Origin: Stenotrophomonas sp. UBA7346
GTDB lineage: Bacteria; Pseudomonadota; Gammaproteobacteria; Xanthomonadales; Xanthomonadaceae
Direction: 5' to 3'
Assembly (NCBI GenBank): GCA_002471015.1
Contig: DKPB01000066.1
Location: forward strand, 1 to 64,000
DNA length: 64,000 nt
Position 1 is the first letter of the stretch, and each line of letters begins with the position of its first letter. Under the pieces are notes generated by a model. That model was given only the letters and a program-made list of their open reading frames with translations. It had not been told where the DNA came from and made no database searches. The position numbers and the translations under genes are program-made. Shown here piece by piece: positions 51,641 to 62,781 of this stretch.

Positions 51641-52210
51641 ATGGCGGACAACAGCGCAGGCAATGATCGGTTGATCTGGATCGATCTGGAAATGACGGGG
51701 CTCGACACCGACAACGACTCCATCATCGAGATCGCCACGGTGGTCACGGATGGGCAGCTCAACGTGCTGGCCGAAGGTCCGGAGTTCGCCATTGCGCACC
51801 CGTTGGCCACATTGGAAGCGATGGACGAATGGAACCGCAACCAGCACCAGCGTTCGGGCCTGTGGCAGCGCGTGCTGGACAGCACCACCAGCGCGGGCCA
51901 GGCCGAGGCACAGACCATTGTGTTCCTGCAGGACTGGATCAAGGCTGGCGCGTCGCCGATGTGCGGTAACTCGATCTGCCAGGACCGGCGGTTCCTGCAC
52001 CGGCAGATGCCGCGCCTGGAGCGGTACTTCCACTACCGCAACCTGGACGTATCCACGATCAAGGAACTGGCCAAGCGCTGGTCGCCGAGCGTGGCGGCCG
52101 GGGTGAGCAAGACCTCCAGCCATACCGCCCTGAGTGATGTGCACGATTCCATTGACGAACTGCGCCATTACCGCCAGTTCATGGGCACCCTGGCCGGTCT
52201 GCCCCTGTAA
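51641..52210 (+). CDS. orn: Oligoribonuclease
   Basis: A 189-residue DEDDh 3'-5' exoribonuclease that degrades di- and short oligoribonucleotides, including pGpG from c-di-GMP breakdown. Catalytic motifs: IDLEMTGLDTDND (Asp-Glu), MCGNSICQDRRFLHRQMPRL, YRNLDVSTIKELAKRWSP, and HTALSDVHDSIDELRHY (His and Asp). ATG 51641 has AGAGG upstream. It lies 88 bp after tadA and is followed immediately by a SMAG array. Confidence 0.97.
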   Translation: MADNSAGNDRLIWIDLEMTGLDTDNDSIIEIATVVTDGQLNVLAEGPEFAIAHPLATLEAMDEWNRNQHQRSGLWQRVLDSTTSAGQAEAQTIVFLQDWIKAGASPMCGNSICQDRRFLHRQMPRLERYFHYRNLDVSTIKELAKRWSPSVAAGVSKTSSHTALSDVHDSIDELRHYRQFMGTLAGLPL

Positions 52211-52585
52211 TGCCGAGCCGTGCTCGGCAATGGCGTTCCCGGTAAACCCCCAACCGAGCACGGCTCGGCTCTACCGTGTGGCGACCGCGCAGATTGGCTG
52301 GCCCGCCCTGTAGTGCCGAGCCATGCTCGGCGATGTCATTCCCGGTAAGGCCCCAGCCGAGCATGGCTCGGCTCTACCCTGTGGCGGCCGCGCAGATTGG
52401 CGGGCCCGCCCTCTAGTGCCGAGCCATGCTCGGCGATGGCATTCCCGGTAAAGCCCCAGCCGAGCATGGCTCGGCTCTACCGTGTGCTTGCCGCGCAGAT
52501 TGGCTGGCCCGCCCTGTAGTGCCGAGCCATGCTCGGCAATGGCGTTCCCGGTAAACCCCCAGCCGAGCATGGCTCGGCTCTACCT
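52211..52585. repeat. SMAG array, four dimeric units of about 103 bp
   Basis: TGCCGAGC(C) starts at 52211, 52314, 52418 and 52520. Each unit carries two inverted palindromes (TGCCGAGCCATGCTCGGC, later CCGAGCATGGCTCGGCTCTAC) separated by TTCCCGGTAAA(C/G)CCCC. The units are joined by a conserved linker with GCGCAGATTGGC. The first palindrome begins within 10 bases of the orn stop codon. The 52211-52636 gap holds nothing else. Confidence 0.93.
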
Positions 52586-52636
52586 GCTGGCGGCGGCATA
52601 CGTTTCGTTCAATGGCCGGCCGCTATGATCGCCGGC

Positions 52637-53494
52637 ATGAACGATCTGATCCCTGCGCCGCGCGATATCCAAACCCACGATCAGGACTGGGCTGACCTGC
52701 AGCGTGCAGTTGCCCTGCTGGAGTCGCCCACGCTGACTGCGCGCATGGCTGGCATCGTCGGGGCGCCGCTGGAGTTCGCGGTCAGCCGCCTGCCCGCAGC
52801 GGTATCCAAGCGCATGCACGGTGCGGTACAGGCCGCCCTCACCAAGGCAACCCAGGCGGCGCTGTGGAGCATGGACAACGCGCCGCACAAGGCAGCCTCC
52901 ACCCGTTGGCACAAACTTGCCGCCGCCACCTCTGGCGCGGTTGGCGGTGCGTTCGGCTTCACGGCCTTGTTCGTGGAGCTGCCGGTGTCGACCACCATCA
53001 TGATGCGCGCGGTGGCCGACGTGGCCCGTAGTGAAGGCTTTGACCTGGCCGAACTGAGCACCCGCCAGGCCTGTCTGGAAGTCTTCGCATTGGGCGGTAA
53101 CTCCTCCAGCGACGATGCCAGTGATACCGGCTACTACCTGGCGCGTGGTTTCACCACCGATGTCATGCGCCACCTGTCAGCCGAACTGGCCGGCCGGGTG
53201 ATCACCGGGCGTGACCTCACCCTGGGGGTGGCGCCCAAGGAGGCGGGCAAACTGCTGGCCAAGGTGGTGGAGAAAGTGGCCGCACGGTTTGGCGTGGTGG
53301 TGACCGAGAAGTTCGCCGCGCAGGCAGTGCCCATCATCGGCGCGGCAACCGGTGCCACGCTCAATACCATGTTCACTGATTACTACCAGGACATGGCCCG
53401 CGGGCACTTCATCGTGCGCCGGCTGGAACGCAAGTATGGCGAGCAGGCCGTGCACCTGGCCTACACCCGGATCAACGGACGTCTGGCCGGGTGA
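52637..53494 (+). CDS. EcsC-family protein
   Basis: A 285-residue protein of the EcsC family, named after the third gene of the Bacillus ecs ABC-transporter locus but of unknown biochemical function. Family features: WADLQRAVALLESPTLTARM, GAVGGAFGFTALFVELPVST (a glycine-rich, possibly membrane-interacting hydrophobic stretch), DLAELSTRQACLEVFALGG and VPIIGAATGATLNTMFTDYY near the C-terminus. No signal peptide. ATG 52637 is chosen; an upstream open frame runs through the SMAG repeat. No associated ABC transporter is adjacent. Confidence 0.9.
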   Translation: MNDLIPAPRDIQTHDQDWADLQRAVALLESPTLTARMAGIVGAPLEFAVSRLPAAVSKRMHGAVQAALTKATQAALWSMDNAPHKAASTRWHKLAAATSGAVGGAFGFTALFVELPVSTTIMMRAVADVARSEGFDLAELSTRQACLEVFALGGNSSSDDASDTGYYLARGFTTDVMRHLSAELAGRVITGRDLTLGVAPKEAGKLLAKVVEKVAARFGVVVTEKFAAQAVPIIGAATGATLNTMFTDYYQDMARGHFIVRRLERKYGEQAVHLAYTRINGRLAG

Positions 53495-53540
53495 CTGCAA
53501 TGGGGTGTCTCGTCGGGACGCCAGAGCCGCCGTTGTGATT

Positions 53541-53561
53541 TTGTTGATTTGAATTCAACAA
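53541..53561. promoter_or_regulatory. AT-rich palindrome upstream of the SGNH hydrolase gene
   Basis: TTGTTGA, seven-base spacer, TCAACAA: a perfect 7-bp dyad in an otherwise GC-rich gap, 79 bp before the hydrolase start. It is operator-like; the following TCTTTTCCC would also fit a weak terminator for the EcsC gene. Confidence 0.5.
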
Positions 53562-53639
53562 TCTTTTCCCTTGGCAGCATCTAGTGCAAGGCTGATGGGC
53601 GGTCGAAGATGCGTTTCCTTTCCTGCTTGTCCCGTACAG

Positions 53640-54950
53640 ATGAATTCAATTCTGCCTGTTGTTGCCTCGACCCTGATGGCGGGGATGGGCGTGGTTGCGG
53701 CCGCCGAAGTCGCTGAAGCACCTTCCAGCCTGCACTGGACGAGCAGTTGGACCGCGGCGCCGCAGGCTATGTGGGATGACGGCTTTCTGTTCCCGAGCAA
53801 TGTGCCGCCCGTGTTGCAGGATCAGACGGTGCGGCAGGTGGCGCGCCTCAGCGCAGGTGGCCGACGTTTGCGGCTGCTGTTTTCCAATGCTTACGGCACG
53901 CAGCCCCTGCAGCTGGGGCGGGTGACCGTGGCGCTGGCGGGTGAGGGCGATGCGCTGGTGCCGGGCACAACCCGTCAGGTGCTGTTTGCCGGCTTGCCGA
54001 CGGCGACCTTGGCCGCAGGGGCGCCCTTGGTAAGTGATGCGATCACGCTGCCCGTGGCGGCCTTGGCACGGGTGACGGTCAGCATCCATCTGCCCGGCCC
54101 GGCACCTGTGCAGACCTTCCATTGGGATGGTCGCGAGAACAGTTGGATCGTTGCGGGAGATCAGACGTCGGCGGCTGTATTGGCCCGTGATGACGCAGCG
54201 GACCAGCTCACGACCGCCCGCCTGCTGTTGAGCGGCATCGAGGTGGATACCGGCGCACCGGCACACAGCATTGCGGTGATCGGCGACTCCATCACCGACG
54301 GCGCTACAGCCAGCCTCAATGCCGACAGTCGCTGGCCCGATGCGCTGGCCGAGCGCCTGGCTGAGCATGGCGTTGGCGTGATCAATGGCGGCATTTCAGG
54401 CGGCCGCCTGCTCAGTGATGGCATGGGCGAGTCCGTTCTGGCGCGCCTGCAACGCGATGCGCTGGGGCAACCGGGCGTGCGCACCGTGGTGGTGATGGTG
54501 GGCATCAATGACATCGCCTGGCCGGGTACTGCGTTTGCACGTGATCACGCCATGCCCACGCTTGCCGCGCTGCAGGCGGGCTACCTGCAGCTGATCCGCC
54601 AGGCTCATCGACAAGGCATCCGCGTGATCGGGGTGACGCTGACGCCGTTCAACGGGGCGTTGCCGGATACACCGTTGTCGGACTACTACCAGCCGCAGAA
54701 GGATGCCCTGCGGCTTGCACTGAATGACTGGATGCGCCGTTCCGATGCGTTTGATGCCGTCATCGATGCGGACCTGGCGCTGCGTGATCCACGCGACCCT
54801 TCACGTTTGCTGCCACGTTTCGACTCCGGCGACCACCTGCATCCCAGTGATGCCGGCAACCGCGCAATCGCCGAGGCGGTGGATCTGGATGCCCTGTTGA
54901 GGCCTGGCATCCGTGAAGGCGCCGTTTCCCATCCCCCACGCAAGGATTGA
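53640..54950 (+). CDS. Secreted SGNH/GDSL-family esterase
   Basis: A 436-residue exported hydrolase. The SGNH blocks are present: GDSITDG near residue 215 (nucleophile Ser), NGGISGGRL near 250 (Gly), VMVGINDIAW near 287 (Asn), and DHLHPSDAGN near 397 (catalytic Asp and His). A beta-rich N-terminal domain (about 30-190; WTSSWTAAP, GRRLRLLFSNAYGTQPLQLG) precedes them, as in the two-domain secreted lipases/esterases of this group. The signal peptide begins at ATG 53640 (NSILPVVASTLMAGMGVVAA). The substrate is unknown; acyl or acetyl esters of polysaccharides or lipids are possible. An OYE reductase follows by 3 bp. Confidence 0.92.
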   Translation: MNSILPVVASTLMAGMGVVAAAEVAEAPSSLHWTSSWTAAPQAMWDDGFLFPSNVPPVLQDQTVRQVARLSAGGRRLRLLFSNAYGTQPLQLGRVTVALAGEGDALVPGTTRQVLFAGLPTATLAAGAPLVSDAITLPVAALARVTVSIHLPGPAPVQTFHWDGRENSWIVAGDQTSAAVLARDDAADQLTTARLLLSGIEVDTGAPAHSIAVIGDSITDGATASLNADSRWPDALAERLAEHGVGVINGGISGGRLLSDGMGESVLARLQRDALGQPGVRTVVVMVGINDIAWPGTAFARDHAMPTLAALQAGYLQLIRQAHRQGIRVIGVTLTPFNGALPDTPLSDYYQPQKDALRLALNDWMRRSDAFDAVIDADLALRDPRDPSRLLPRFDSGDHLHPSDAGNRAIAEAVDLDALLRPGIREGAVSHPPRKD

Positions 54951-54952
54951 CC

Positions 54953-56074
54953 ATGTTGTTCACCCCGTATCGAATGGGCGCGCTGGAGTTGCCCAACCGC
55001 ATCGTGATGCCGCCGATGACGCGCTCGCGGGCAGCTGCAGGCAACGTGGCCACGCCCTTGATGGCGCGCTACTACGCCCAGCGCGCAAGTGCCGGGCTGA
55101 TCGTCAGCGAGGGCACCCAGATCAGTCCGCAAGGCCAGGGCTATGCGTGGACACCGGGTATTCACAGCCAGGCGCAGATCGCCGGGTGGCACGGTGTGAC
55201 CAATGCCGTGCATGCGGCGGGCGGGCGGATGTTTGCCCAGTTGTGGCATGTGGGCCGGATCTCGCACGTGGCGCTGCAGCCGGGTGGTGCCGCGCCGGTT
55301 TCGTCCTCGGCCCTGCTGGCCGAAGGCGTCAAGGTGTTCGTCGATCCGCTGGGTGCCGGACCGGAGCAGGGCGTGGGTGAGATGGTGCAGCACTCCCTGC
55401 CACGCGCTCTGGACGTCGACGAGATACCCGCCGTGGTCGCCGACTATGCGCGAGCGGCGCGCAATGCGATGGAGGCAGGCTTCGACGGCGTCGAACTGCA
55501 CGGCGCCAATGGCTACCTGATCAACCAGTTCATTGACTCGCGGGCCAACCTGCGCACCGATGCCTACGGCGGTTCGCTGCAGAACCGGTTGCGGTTCCTG
55601 CGCGAGGTGGTGGAGGCGGTTGTCGCCGAGATTGGTGCGGGGCGGGTCGGGGTGCGGCTGGCGCCGCTGACCACGCTGCAGGGCGCGGTGGACGATACGC
55701 CGCAGGCAACCTATCTGGCGGCGGCTCAGGTGCTGGAACGGCTCGGCGTGGCCTATCTGCACATTGCCGAGGCGGATTGGGAGGACGCGCCGGAGATGCC
55801 AGTGGCCTTCAAGCAGGCCTTGCGGATGATCTATTCCGGCACCTTGATCTATGCGGGCAAGTACGACCTTGCGCGCGCGGAGGAAGCTCTCGGAGCCGGA
55901 TGGGCCGACCTGATCGGGTTCGGGCGGCCGTTCATCGCCAATCCGGACCTGCCAGCGCGATTGCAGCACGGGGTGGCATTGAGCGCGGCTGACGGCACTA
56001 CGTTCTTTGGTGGTGGCGCAAAGGGCCTGGTGGACTATCCCCGTATTGGTGAAGCGCTGTCTGCGGTGGTTTGA
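54953..56074 (+). CDS. Old Yellow Enzyme-family alkene reductase
   Basis: A 373-residue FMN- and NAD(P)H-dependent ene-reductase. TIM-barrel landmarks: LFTPYRMGALELPNRIVMPP at the N-terminus, QLWHVGRISHVALQPGG (catalytic region), the substrate-binding pair in GVELHGANGYLINQFID, DAYGGSLQNRLRFL and DLIGFGRPFIANPDL. ATG 54953 has AAGGA upstream, and the gene starts 3 bp after the esterase, so the two form an operon. Family enzymes reduce activated C=C bonds, nitro-esters and quinones; the natural substrate here is unknown. Confidence 0.95.
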   Translation: MLFTPYRMGALELPNRIVMPPMTRSRAAAGNVATPLMARYYAQRASAGLIVSEGTQISPQGQGYAWTPGIHSQAQIAGWHGVTNAVHAAGGRMFAQLWHVGRISHVALQPGGAAPVSSSALLAEGVKVFVDPLGAGPEQGVGEMVQHSLPRALDVDEIPAVVADYARAARNAMEAGFDGVELHGANGYLINQFIDSRANLRTDAYGGSLQNRLRFLREVVEAVVAEIGAGRVGVRLAPLTTLQGAVDDTPQATYLAAAQVLERLGVAYLHIAEADWEDAPEMPVAFKQALRMIYSGTLIYAGKYDLARAEEALGAGWADLIGFGRPFIANPDLPARLQHGVALSAADGTTFFGGGAKGLVDYPRIGEALSAVV

Positions 56075-56196
56075 ACAGCGTCTACGCTCCTCCCGCCGAT
56101 CTTCTTCTTCAGCAGTGAGCGGTGGGCAGCCAGATGCCTTCTGAACCGAGAGCTCCGGCGCTGATGAGCTGGGTAGCCATGCTCGGATTCCGGAAA

Positions 56197-56227
56197 GCAG
56201 AAAGCCCCGCTTTGCGGGGCTTTCTGC
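56197..56227. terminator. Bidirectional terminator between the OYE gene and ppsA
   Basis: A 14-bp perfect stem (56197-56210 with 56214-56227, loop TTT). The GCAGAAAGCCCCGC arm is preceded by GAAA and the other arm followed by TTC. It ends ppsA on the minus strand and the OYE transcript on the plus strand. Confidence 0.9.
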
Positions 56228-56251
56228 TTCAGGCATTCAAGCGGTCTTGGC

Positions 56252-58627
<2,376 letters not shown>

Positions 58628-58824
58628 GCGCGATGCTCCGTTGAGGCCATCGCCCGAGGCGGGCTTGGGATGGCCACGTCCGTAGGAAGAAGCCAATATG
58701 ATGCAGTGCACACCGAAGCCGCACAAGCTTGTGACAATACTTTGTCTTGTGCTTGTCTTTTCCGGGACAGGCGCTGGTCATCGTCCTGACCCCTGGTCAG
58801 GAACACACTTTTGAAGGGGATCCC

Positions 58825-59646
58825 ATGACGGCAATCCGGCCGGTTTTCTATGTTTCCGATGGTACCGGCATTACCGCCGAGACCGTGGGTCACAGCCTGC
58901 TAACCCAGTTCAATGGCTTCAGTTTCGTTACAGATCGCATGTCGTTCGTTGACGATGCCGACAAGGCCCATGAGGCGGCGGCGCGTATACGGGCGGCCGG
59001 GGAGCGCTACCAGGTGCGTCCGATCGTGGTCAGTTCCTGCGTGGATTCCAGCCTGGGCCTGATTCTGGAAGAGAGCGGGGCGCTGGTGCTGGATGTCTTC
59101 GCCCCGTTCATCGGGCCATTGGAACAGGAGCTCAGCGCTGCCCGGCATTCCAAGGTGGGCCAGGCGCACGGCATGGTCGACTTCGATACCTACCATCGCC
59201 GTATCAATGCGATGAATTTCGCGCTCAGCCATGACGATGGCATCGCGGTGAACTACGACGAGGCCGATGTGGTGCTGGTGGCCGTGTCGCGTGCCGGCAA
59301 GACCCCGACCTGCATCTACCTGGCGTTGCACTACGGCATCCGCGCCGCCAACTACCCGTTGACCGAGGAAGACCTGGAGCAGGATCGCCTGCCGCCACGG
59401 CTGCGCGCGTACCGCAACAAGCTGTTCGGTCTGACCATCGACCCGGAGCGGCTGCAGCAGATCCGCCAGGAGCGCCGCCCCAATTCGCGCTATGCCAGCC
59501 TGGAGACCTGCAAACGCGAGGTGGCCGCGGCCGAGACCATGTTCCGCATGGAGCGCATTCCTACCCTCAGCACCACCCACACCTCGATCGAGGAGATTTC
59601 CAGCAAGGTACTGGGTACGTTGGGGCTGCAGCGCGAAATGTTCTGA
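58825..59646 (+). CDS. ppsR: PEP synthase regulatory kinase/pyrophosphorylase (PSRP)
   Basis: A 273-residue DUF299 protein that inactivates PEP synthase by ADP-dependent threonine phosphorylation and reactivates it by phosphate-dependent removal. The N-terminus RPVFYVSDGTGITAETVGHS and the P-loop-like SRAGKTPTCIYLA near residue 153 are diagnostic, as is IRAANYPLTEEDL. ATG 58825 has AAGGGGA upstream. It is divergent from ppsA with a 197-bp shared control region; the partner genes side by side support the assignment. Confidence 0.96.
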   Translation: MTAIRPVFYVSDGTGITAETVGHSLLTQFNGFSFVTDRMSFVDDADKAHEAAARIRAAGERYQVRPIVVSSCVDSSLGLILEESGALVLDVFAPFIGPLEQELSAARHSKVGQAHGMVDFDTYHRRINAMNFALSHDDGIAVNYDEADVVLVAVSRAGKTPTCIYLALHYGIRAANYPLTEEDLEQDRLPPRLRAYRNKLFGLTIDPERLQQIRQERRPNSRYASLETCKREVAAAETMFRMERIPTLSTTHTSIEEISSKVLGTLGLQREMF

Positions 59647-59792
59647 CGCGCAGGCGGGCAGGGTGCCCGGGCCGCCACGCCGGGCCAATGACGTTGCGCG
59701 CTCGGCGCGGCCTGTCCAGGCCTCCGTCCGGCAGGCCGTGGTGCCGCGTCGGCCGATGCGGCGGGTGCCTGTTCGTCGTGTAGGATCAGCCC

Positions 59793-60299
59793 ATGGCACA
59801 GGCACTTTCCCGCATCGATCGCATCCCACGGCTGAGCCGGCTCAGCTGGCTGATGGGGCTGTATGCGGAAAACTATGTGCACCTGATGCGGCTGTTCGCA
59901 CCTGACCGCCTGCAACAAGGCCACTACGTGTCCAGCATCGGCGATGGTCTTGACCTGCGCCTGGACGTGATCGAATGCCATCGGTACACCGTCGAGCTGC
60001 GGCTCACCTACGATCTGTGCGATCCCTTGACCGGTGAACCCGATCCGTCGGCCTATGTGCGCCTGTACCGCGATGCGCGCCAAGCCGAAACCACGCATTG
60101 CTACGTGGGGCGGCGCTGGCAGGACGTGGTGGGCATGTACCCGCCGGCCGACGCGCTGATCAGCCATCGCATGCGCATGAACACCTTCCTGGGCAAATGG
60201 ATGGCCTACCTGGCCGAGCGCGGCCACGGCGTGGCCACGCTGCAGCGCACATCGGCGACCGTGCTGCAGTTGCGCAGTCCGGGCGCTGCCACGGACTGA
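59793..60299 (+). CDS. DUF1249 (YqiB-type) protein
   Basis: A 168-residue cytoplasmic protein of the DUF1249 family of gammaproteobacteria. Typical segments: SWLMGLYAENYVHLMRLFAP, VIECHRYTVELRLTYDL, PSAYVRLYRDARQAE and KWMAYLAERGHG. In E. coli its homologue YqiB lies near the cpdA-nudF region; here too a Nudix gene follows. No function is known. Confidence 0.9.
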   Translation: MAQALSRIDRIPRLSRLSWLMGLYAENYVHLMRLFAPDRLQQGHYVSSIGDGLDLRLDVIECHRYTVELRLTYDLCDPLTGEPDPSAYVRLYRDARQAETTHCYVGRRWQDVVGMYPPADALISHRMRMNTFLGKWMAYLAERGHGVATLQRTSATVLQLRSPGAATD

Positions 60300-60356
60300 G
60301 TCGCTGGCCGGATCGGTCATACTTGCAGGCCCCAAGGTTTCTGGTTGTCGCTGCTG

Positions 60357-60845
60357 ATGCCGTATACCCCGATCATGGCCACGCTTGGCTACGTACTGTC
60401 CCCCGATGGCAGCAAGGCATTGATGATCCATCGCAACACCCGCCCCGGCGACATCCACCTGGGCAAGTACAACGGCCTGGGCGGCAAGATGGAGGCCGAC
60501 GAGGACATCCTGGCCTGCATGCACCGCGAGATCCGCGAAGAAGCTGGTGTGGAATGCGGCACCACCCGCCTGCGCGGCACCATCAGCTGGCCGGGGTTCG
60601 GCAAGAACGGCGAGGATTGGTTCGCCTTCATCTTCATCATCGACGACTACACCGGCACCCCGCTGGAATCGAACCCGGAAGGCACGCTGGAATGGGTGCC
60701 GGTAGACCAGCTGGAATCCTTGCCGCTGTGGGAGGGCGACCGCCACTTCCTGCCGCTGGTGTTTGATGCTGACCCACGTCCGTTCCATGGCGTGATGCCT
60801 TACCGCGACGGCCGCATGCAGTCGTGGAGTTACTCCCGCGTCTAG
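60357..60845 (+). CDS. Nudix hydrolase, MutT/MTH1-like (probable 8-oxo-dGTP diphosphatase)
   Basis: A 162-residue Nudix protein. The Nudix box (GX5EX7REUXEEXGU) is complete within GGKMEADEDILACMHREIRE EAGV, near residues 43-66. The N-terminus ATLGYVLSPDGSKALMIHRN and the YNGLGGK approach resemble MTH1/8-oxo-dGTPase proteins, which cleanse oxidised nucleotides, but substrate cannot be fixed from sequence. The start is ATG 60357; a TTG four codons earlier is also possible. Confidence 0.88.
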   Translation: MPYTPIMATLGYVLSPDGSKALMIHRNTRPGDIHLGKYNGLGGKMEADEDILACMHREIREEAGVECGTTRLRGTISWPGFGKNGEDWFAFIFIIDDYTGTPLESNPEGTLEWVPVDQLESLPLWEGDRHFLPLVFDADPRPFHGVMPYRDGRMQSWSYSRV

Positions 60846-60921
60846 GTCGCAGCGGTGCCTGCGCAGGGCGCATTCACTCCAATCGCGCTAGGCTGCGCGC
60901 AACAAGGCCCAAAGACCCGAT

Positions 60922-61536
60922 ATGAAACGCCATTTCTCGATGCTCCGCGAATTCCAGCTTGCGGACTGGTTCACCCTCGGCAACGCGTTCTGCGGCACCG
61001 GCGCGGTGTTCGCGGCGATGCGCTTCCTGCAGGACGGCCAGCGGGGTTTCCTGTTGTTCGGCATGGCCTTGATTCCGCTGGCTTTCATCTTCGATGCCCT
61101 GGACGGGCGGGTGGCGCGCTGGCGCCAGTCCTCCTCCACGCTGGGGCGCGAGCTGGATTCGCTGGCCGACATCATCTCCTTCGGTGTGGCGCCGGCCGCC
61201 CTGGCCTATGCCTGCGGCATGCAGGGGGGCTGGGACTGGCTGGTGCTGAGTTACTTCGTCTGCTGCGGTGTCAGCCGGCTGGCGCGCTACAACGTCACCG
61301 CCGAGGAGATTGCCGGCGAGTCGGACAAGGTGCCGTACTTCGAGGGCACGCCCATCCCGACCAGCCTGGCGCTGGTGGTGGTGCTGGCGTTGGCCGCGCA
61401 CTTCCAGGCCATCGGCCCGGCGCTGTGGGGCGGCAGTTGGCAGCTGGGTCCGTGGCAGCTGCATCCGCTGGTCCTGCTGTTTGCACTGTCCGGTTCGCTG
61501 ATGATCAGCAAGACCCTGCGCATTCCCAAGCCCTGA
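60922..61536 (+). CDS. pssA: CDP-diacylglycerol--serine O-phosphatidyltransferase
   Basis: A 204-residue inner-membrane enzyme making phosphatidylserine, the precursor of phosphatidylethanolamine. The CDP-alcohol phosphatidyltransferase motif DG-x2-AR-x8-G-x3-D-x3-D is complete in DGRVARWRQSSSTLGRELDS LAD near residues 53-75. Six hydrophobic helices fit type II PssA. ATG 60922 follows a 76-bp gap. Phosphatidylcholine or phosphatidylglycerol synthases of the same superfamily are less likely given size and ALDGRVAR. Confidence 0.92.
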   Translation: MKRHFSMLREFQLADWFTLGNAFCGTGAVFAAMRFLQDGQRGFLLFGMALIPLAFIFDALDGRVARWRQSSSTLGRELDSLADIISFGVAPAALAYACGMQGGWDWLVLSYFVCCGVSRLARYNVTAEEIAGESDKVPYFEGTPIPTSLALVVVLALAAHFQAIGPALWGGSWQLGPWQLHPLVLLFALSGSLMISKTLRIPKP

Positions 61537-61590
61537 CGCTGCATTCCCGCCCGCGTTGCTATCATCGGCGCGTACTGGGAGAGGCAGACG

Positions 61591-62781
61591 ATGGCGGCAC
61601 CGGGCAACAACGACAACAACCCGTTTGAAGCGCAGATGCGTGGCTACTGGGACGCCTTGGCACAGTCCATGGGGGGGCAGGACGTTGCCGCTTTCCCTTG
61701 GCGCGAGAGCATCGCGCAGTGGACCCGGCTGGTGACCACCGATACCCCGCCCGAGGTGCAGGAGCTGGGAGCGCGTTTCCAGCATCAGGCCGGTGATTGG
61801 TTGAGCACGATGCAGGCGGTGGCCGCCCGTTTTGCCGGGCGCGATACCAGTGCCGCGGAAGTGGCCGGTGCCTGGCGCGAAGCCACGCAGGGGCAGGGCG
61901 ATGCGCTGCTGCACTGGATGCTGGGCGCTGCGCGCGGTGGCAGCGCACTCAACGATCAACCCTGGGTGCGTGAATTCGCGCGCGCGGTGCAAACGGGCCT
62001 GGGGGGCAGTGACTGGCTGGATGCACCCGCCTTCGGCCCCGCACGCGAGCACCAGGCGCGCTGGCAGACATTGCTGAAGATGCAGCAGGACTACCAGGCC
62101 CGTGCCGAGCACTACGTGGATGCGATCCGCACGGTGCTGGACGATGCATTCAAGCGTTTCGAGGCCAAACTGGGCGAGCATGAGGTGCCCGGAGGTCAGC
62201 TGACCAGCGCCCGCGCCATGTTCGATCTGTGGATCGATGCGGCCGAGGAGGCCTATGCGCAGATGGCGCTGTCCGAGGACTTCCAGCGGATCTATGGCGA
62301 GCTGGCAAATGCGCAGATGCGCCTACGTGCGGCCAGCCAGGGCGAGCTGGAGCGCGCCTGCGAAGCGATGGGCGTGCCCACCCGCAGCGAGATGGACGCC
62401 GCCCACCGTCGCATCACCGAGCTGGAGCGGCAGCTGCGGCGTCTGGTCGCGCGCATGGGGCAGATGGTCGCCGGCGCTGAGCAGCCGCGCGCCGAGGATC
62501 AGACTGCAGCGTCGCCAGCGCCGGCAAAAGCGGCGCGTGCGGCAACTGGCAAGGCAACTTCCGGCAAACCTGCGGCAAGAAAGACCGCCGCGAAGAAGGT
62601 GGCCGGAAACAAAACCGCAGGCAAGAAACCGGCCGTCAAGAAGTCGGTGGTCAAAAAGGCCAGCGCCAACAAGAACGCCCGTTCCATCAACCCGCCGGCT
62701 GCAACCCGGAACGCTGCGCCCGCCAGCAAGGCGCAGGCCCGCAGCAAACCTGCAGCAGCGCGCCGTGGAGGCCGGGCATGA
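61591..62781 (+). CDS. phaE: PhaE subunit of class III PHA synthase, with basic Ala/Lys-rich tail
   Basis: A 396-residue protein. Residues 1-300 match PhaE: YWDALAQSMGG near the N-terminus, DWLDAPAFGPAREHQARWQT, FDLWIDAAEEAYAQMALSED, FQRIYGELANAQMRLR and VPTRSEMDAAHRRITELERQ. The class III synthase needs PhaE with PhaC. The last 90 or so residues are a low-complexity, highly basic tail with histone H1-like AAKK repeats (KPAARKTAAKKVAGNKTAGK), which is not part of the PhaE core. The ATG of phaC overlaps its stop (ATGA). Confidence 0.9.
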   Translation: MAAPGNNDNNPFEAQMRGYWDALAQSMGGQDVAAFPWRESIAQWTRLVTTDTPPEVQELGARFQHQAGDWLSTMQAVAARFAGRDTSAAEVAGAWREATQGQGDALLHWMLGAARGGSALNDQPWVREFARAVQTGLGGSDWLDAPAFGPAREHQARWQTLLKMQQDYQARAEHYVDAIRTVLDDAFKRFEAKLGEHEVPGGQLTSARAMFDLWIDAAEEAYAQMALSEDFQRIYGELANAQMRLRAASQGELERACEAMGVPTRSEMDAAHRRITELERQLRRLVARMGQMVAGAEQPRAEDQTAASPAPAKAARAATGKATSGKPAARKTAAKKVAGNKTAGKKPAVKKSVVKKASANKNARSINPPAATRNAAPASKAQARSKPAAARRGGRA

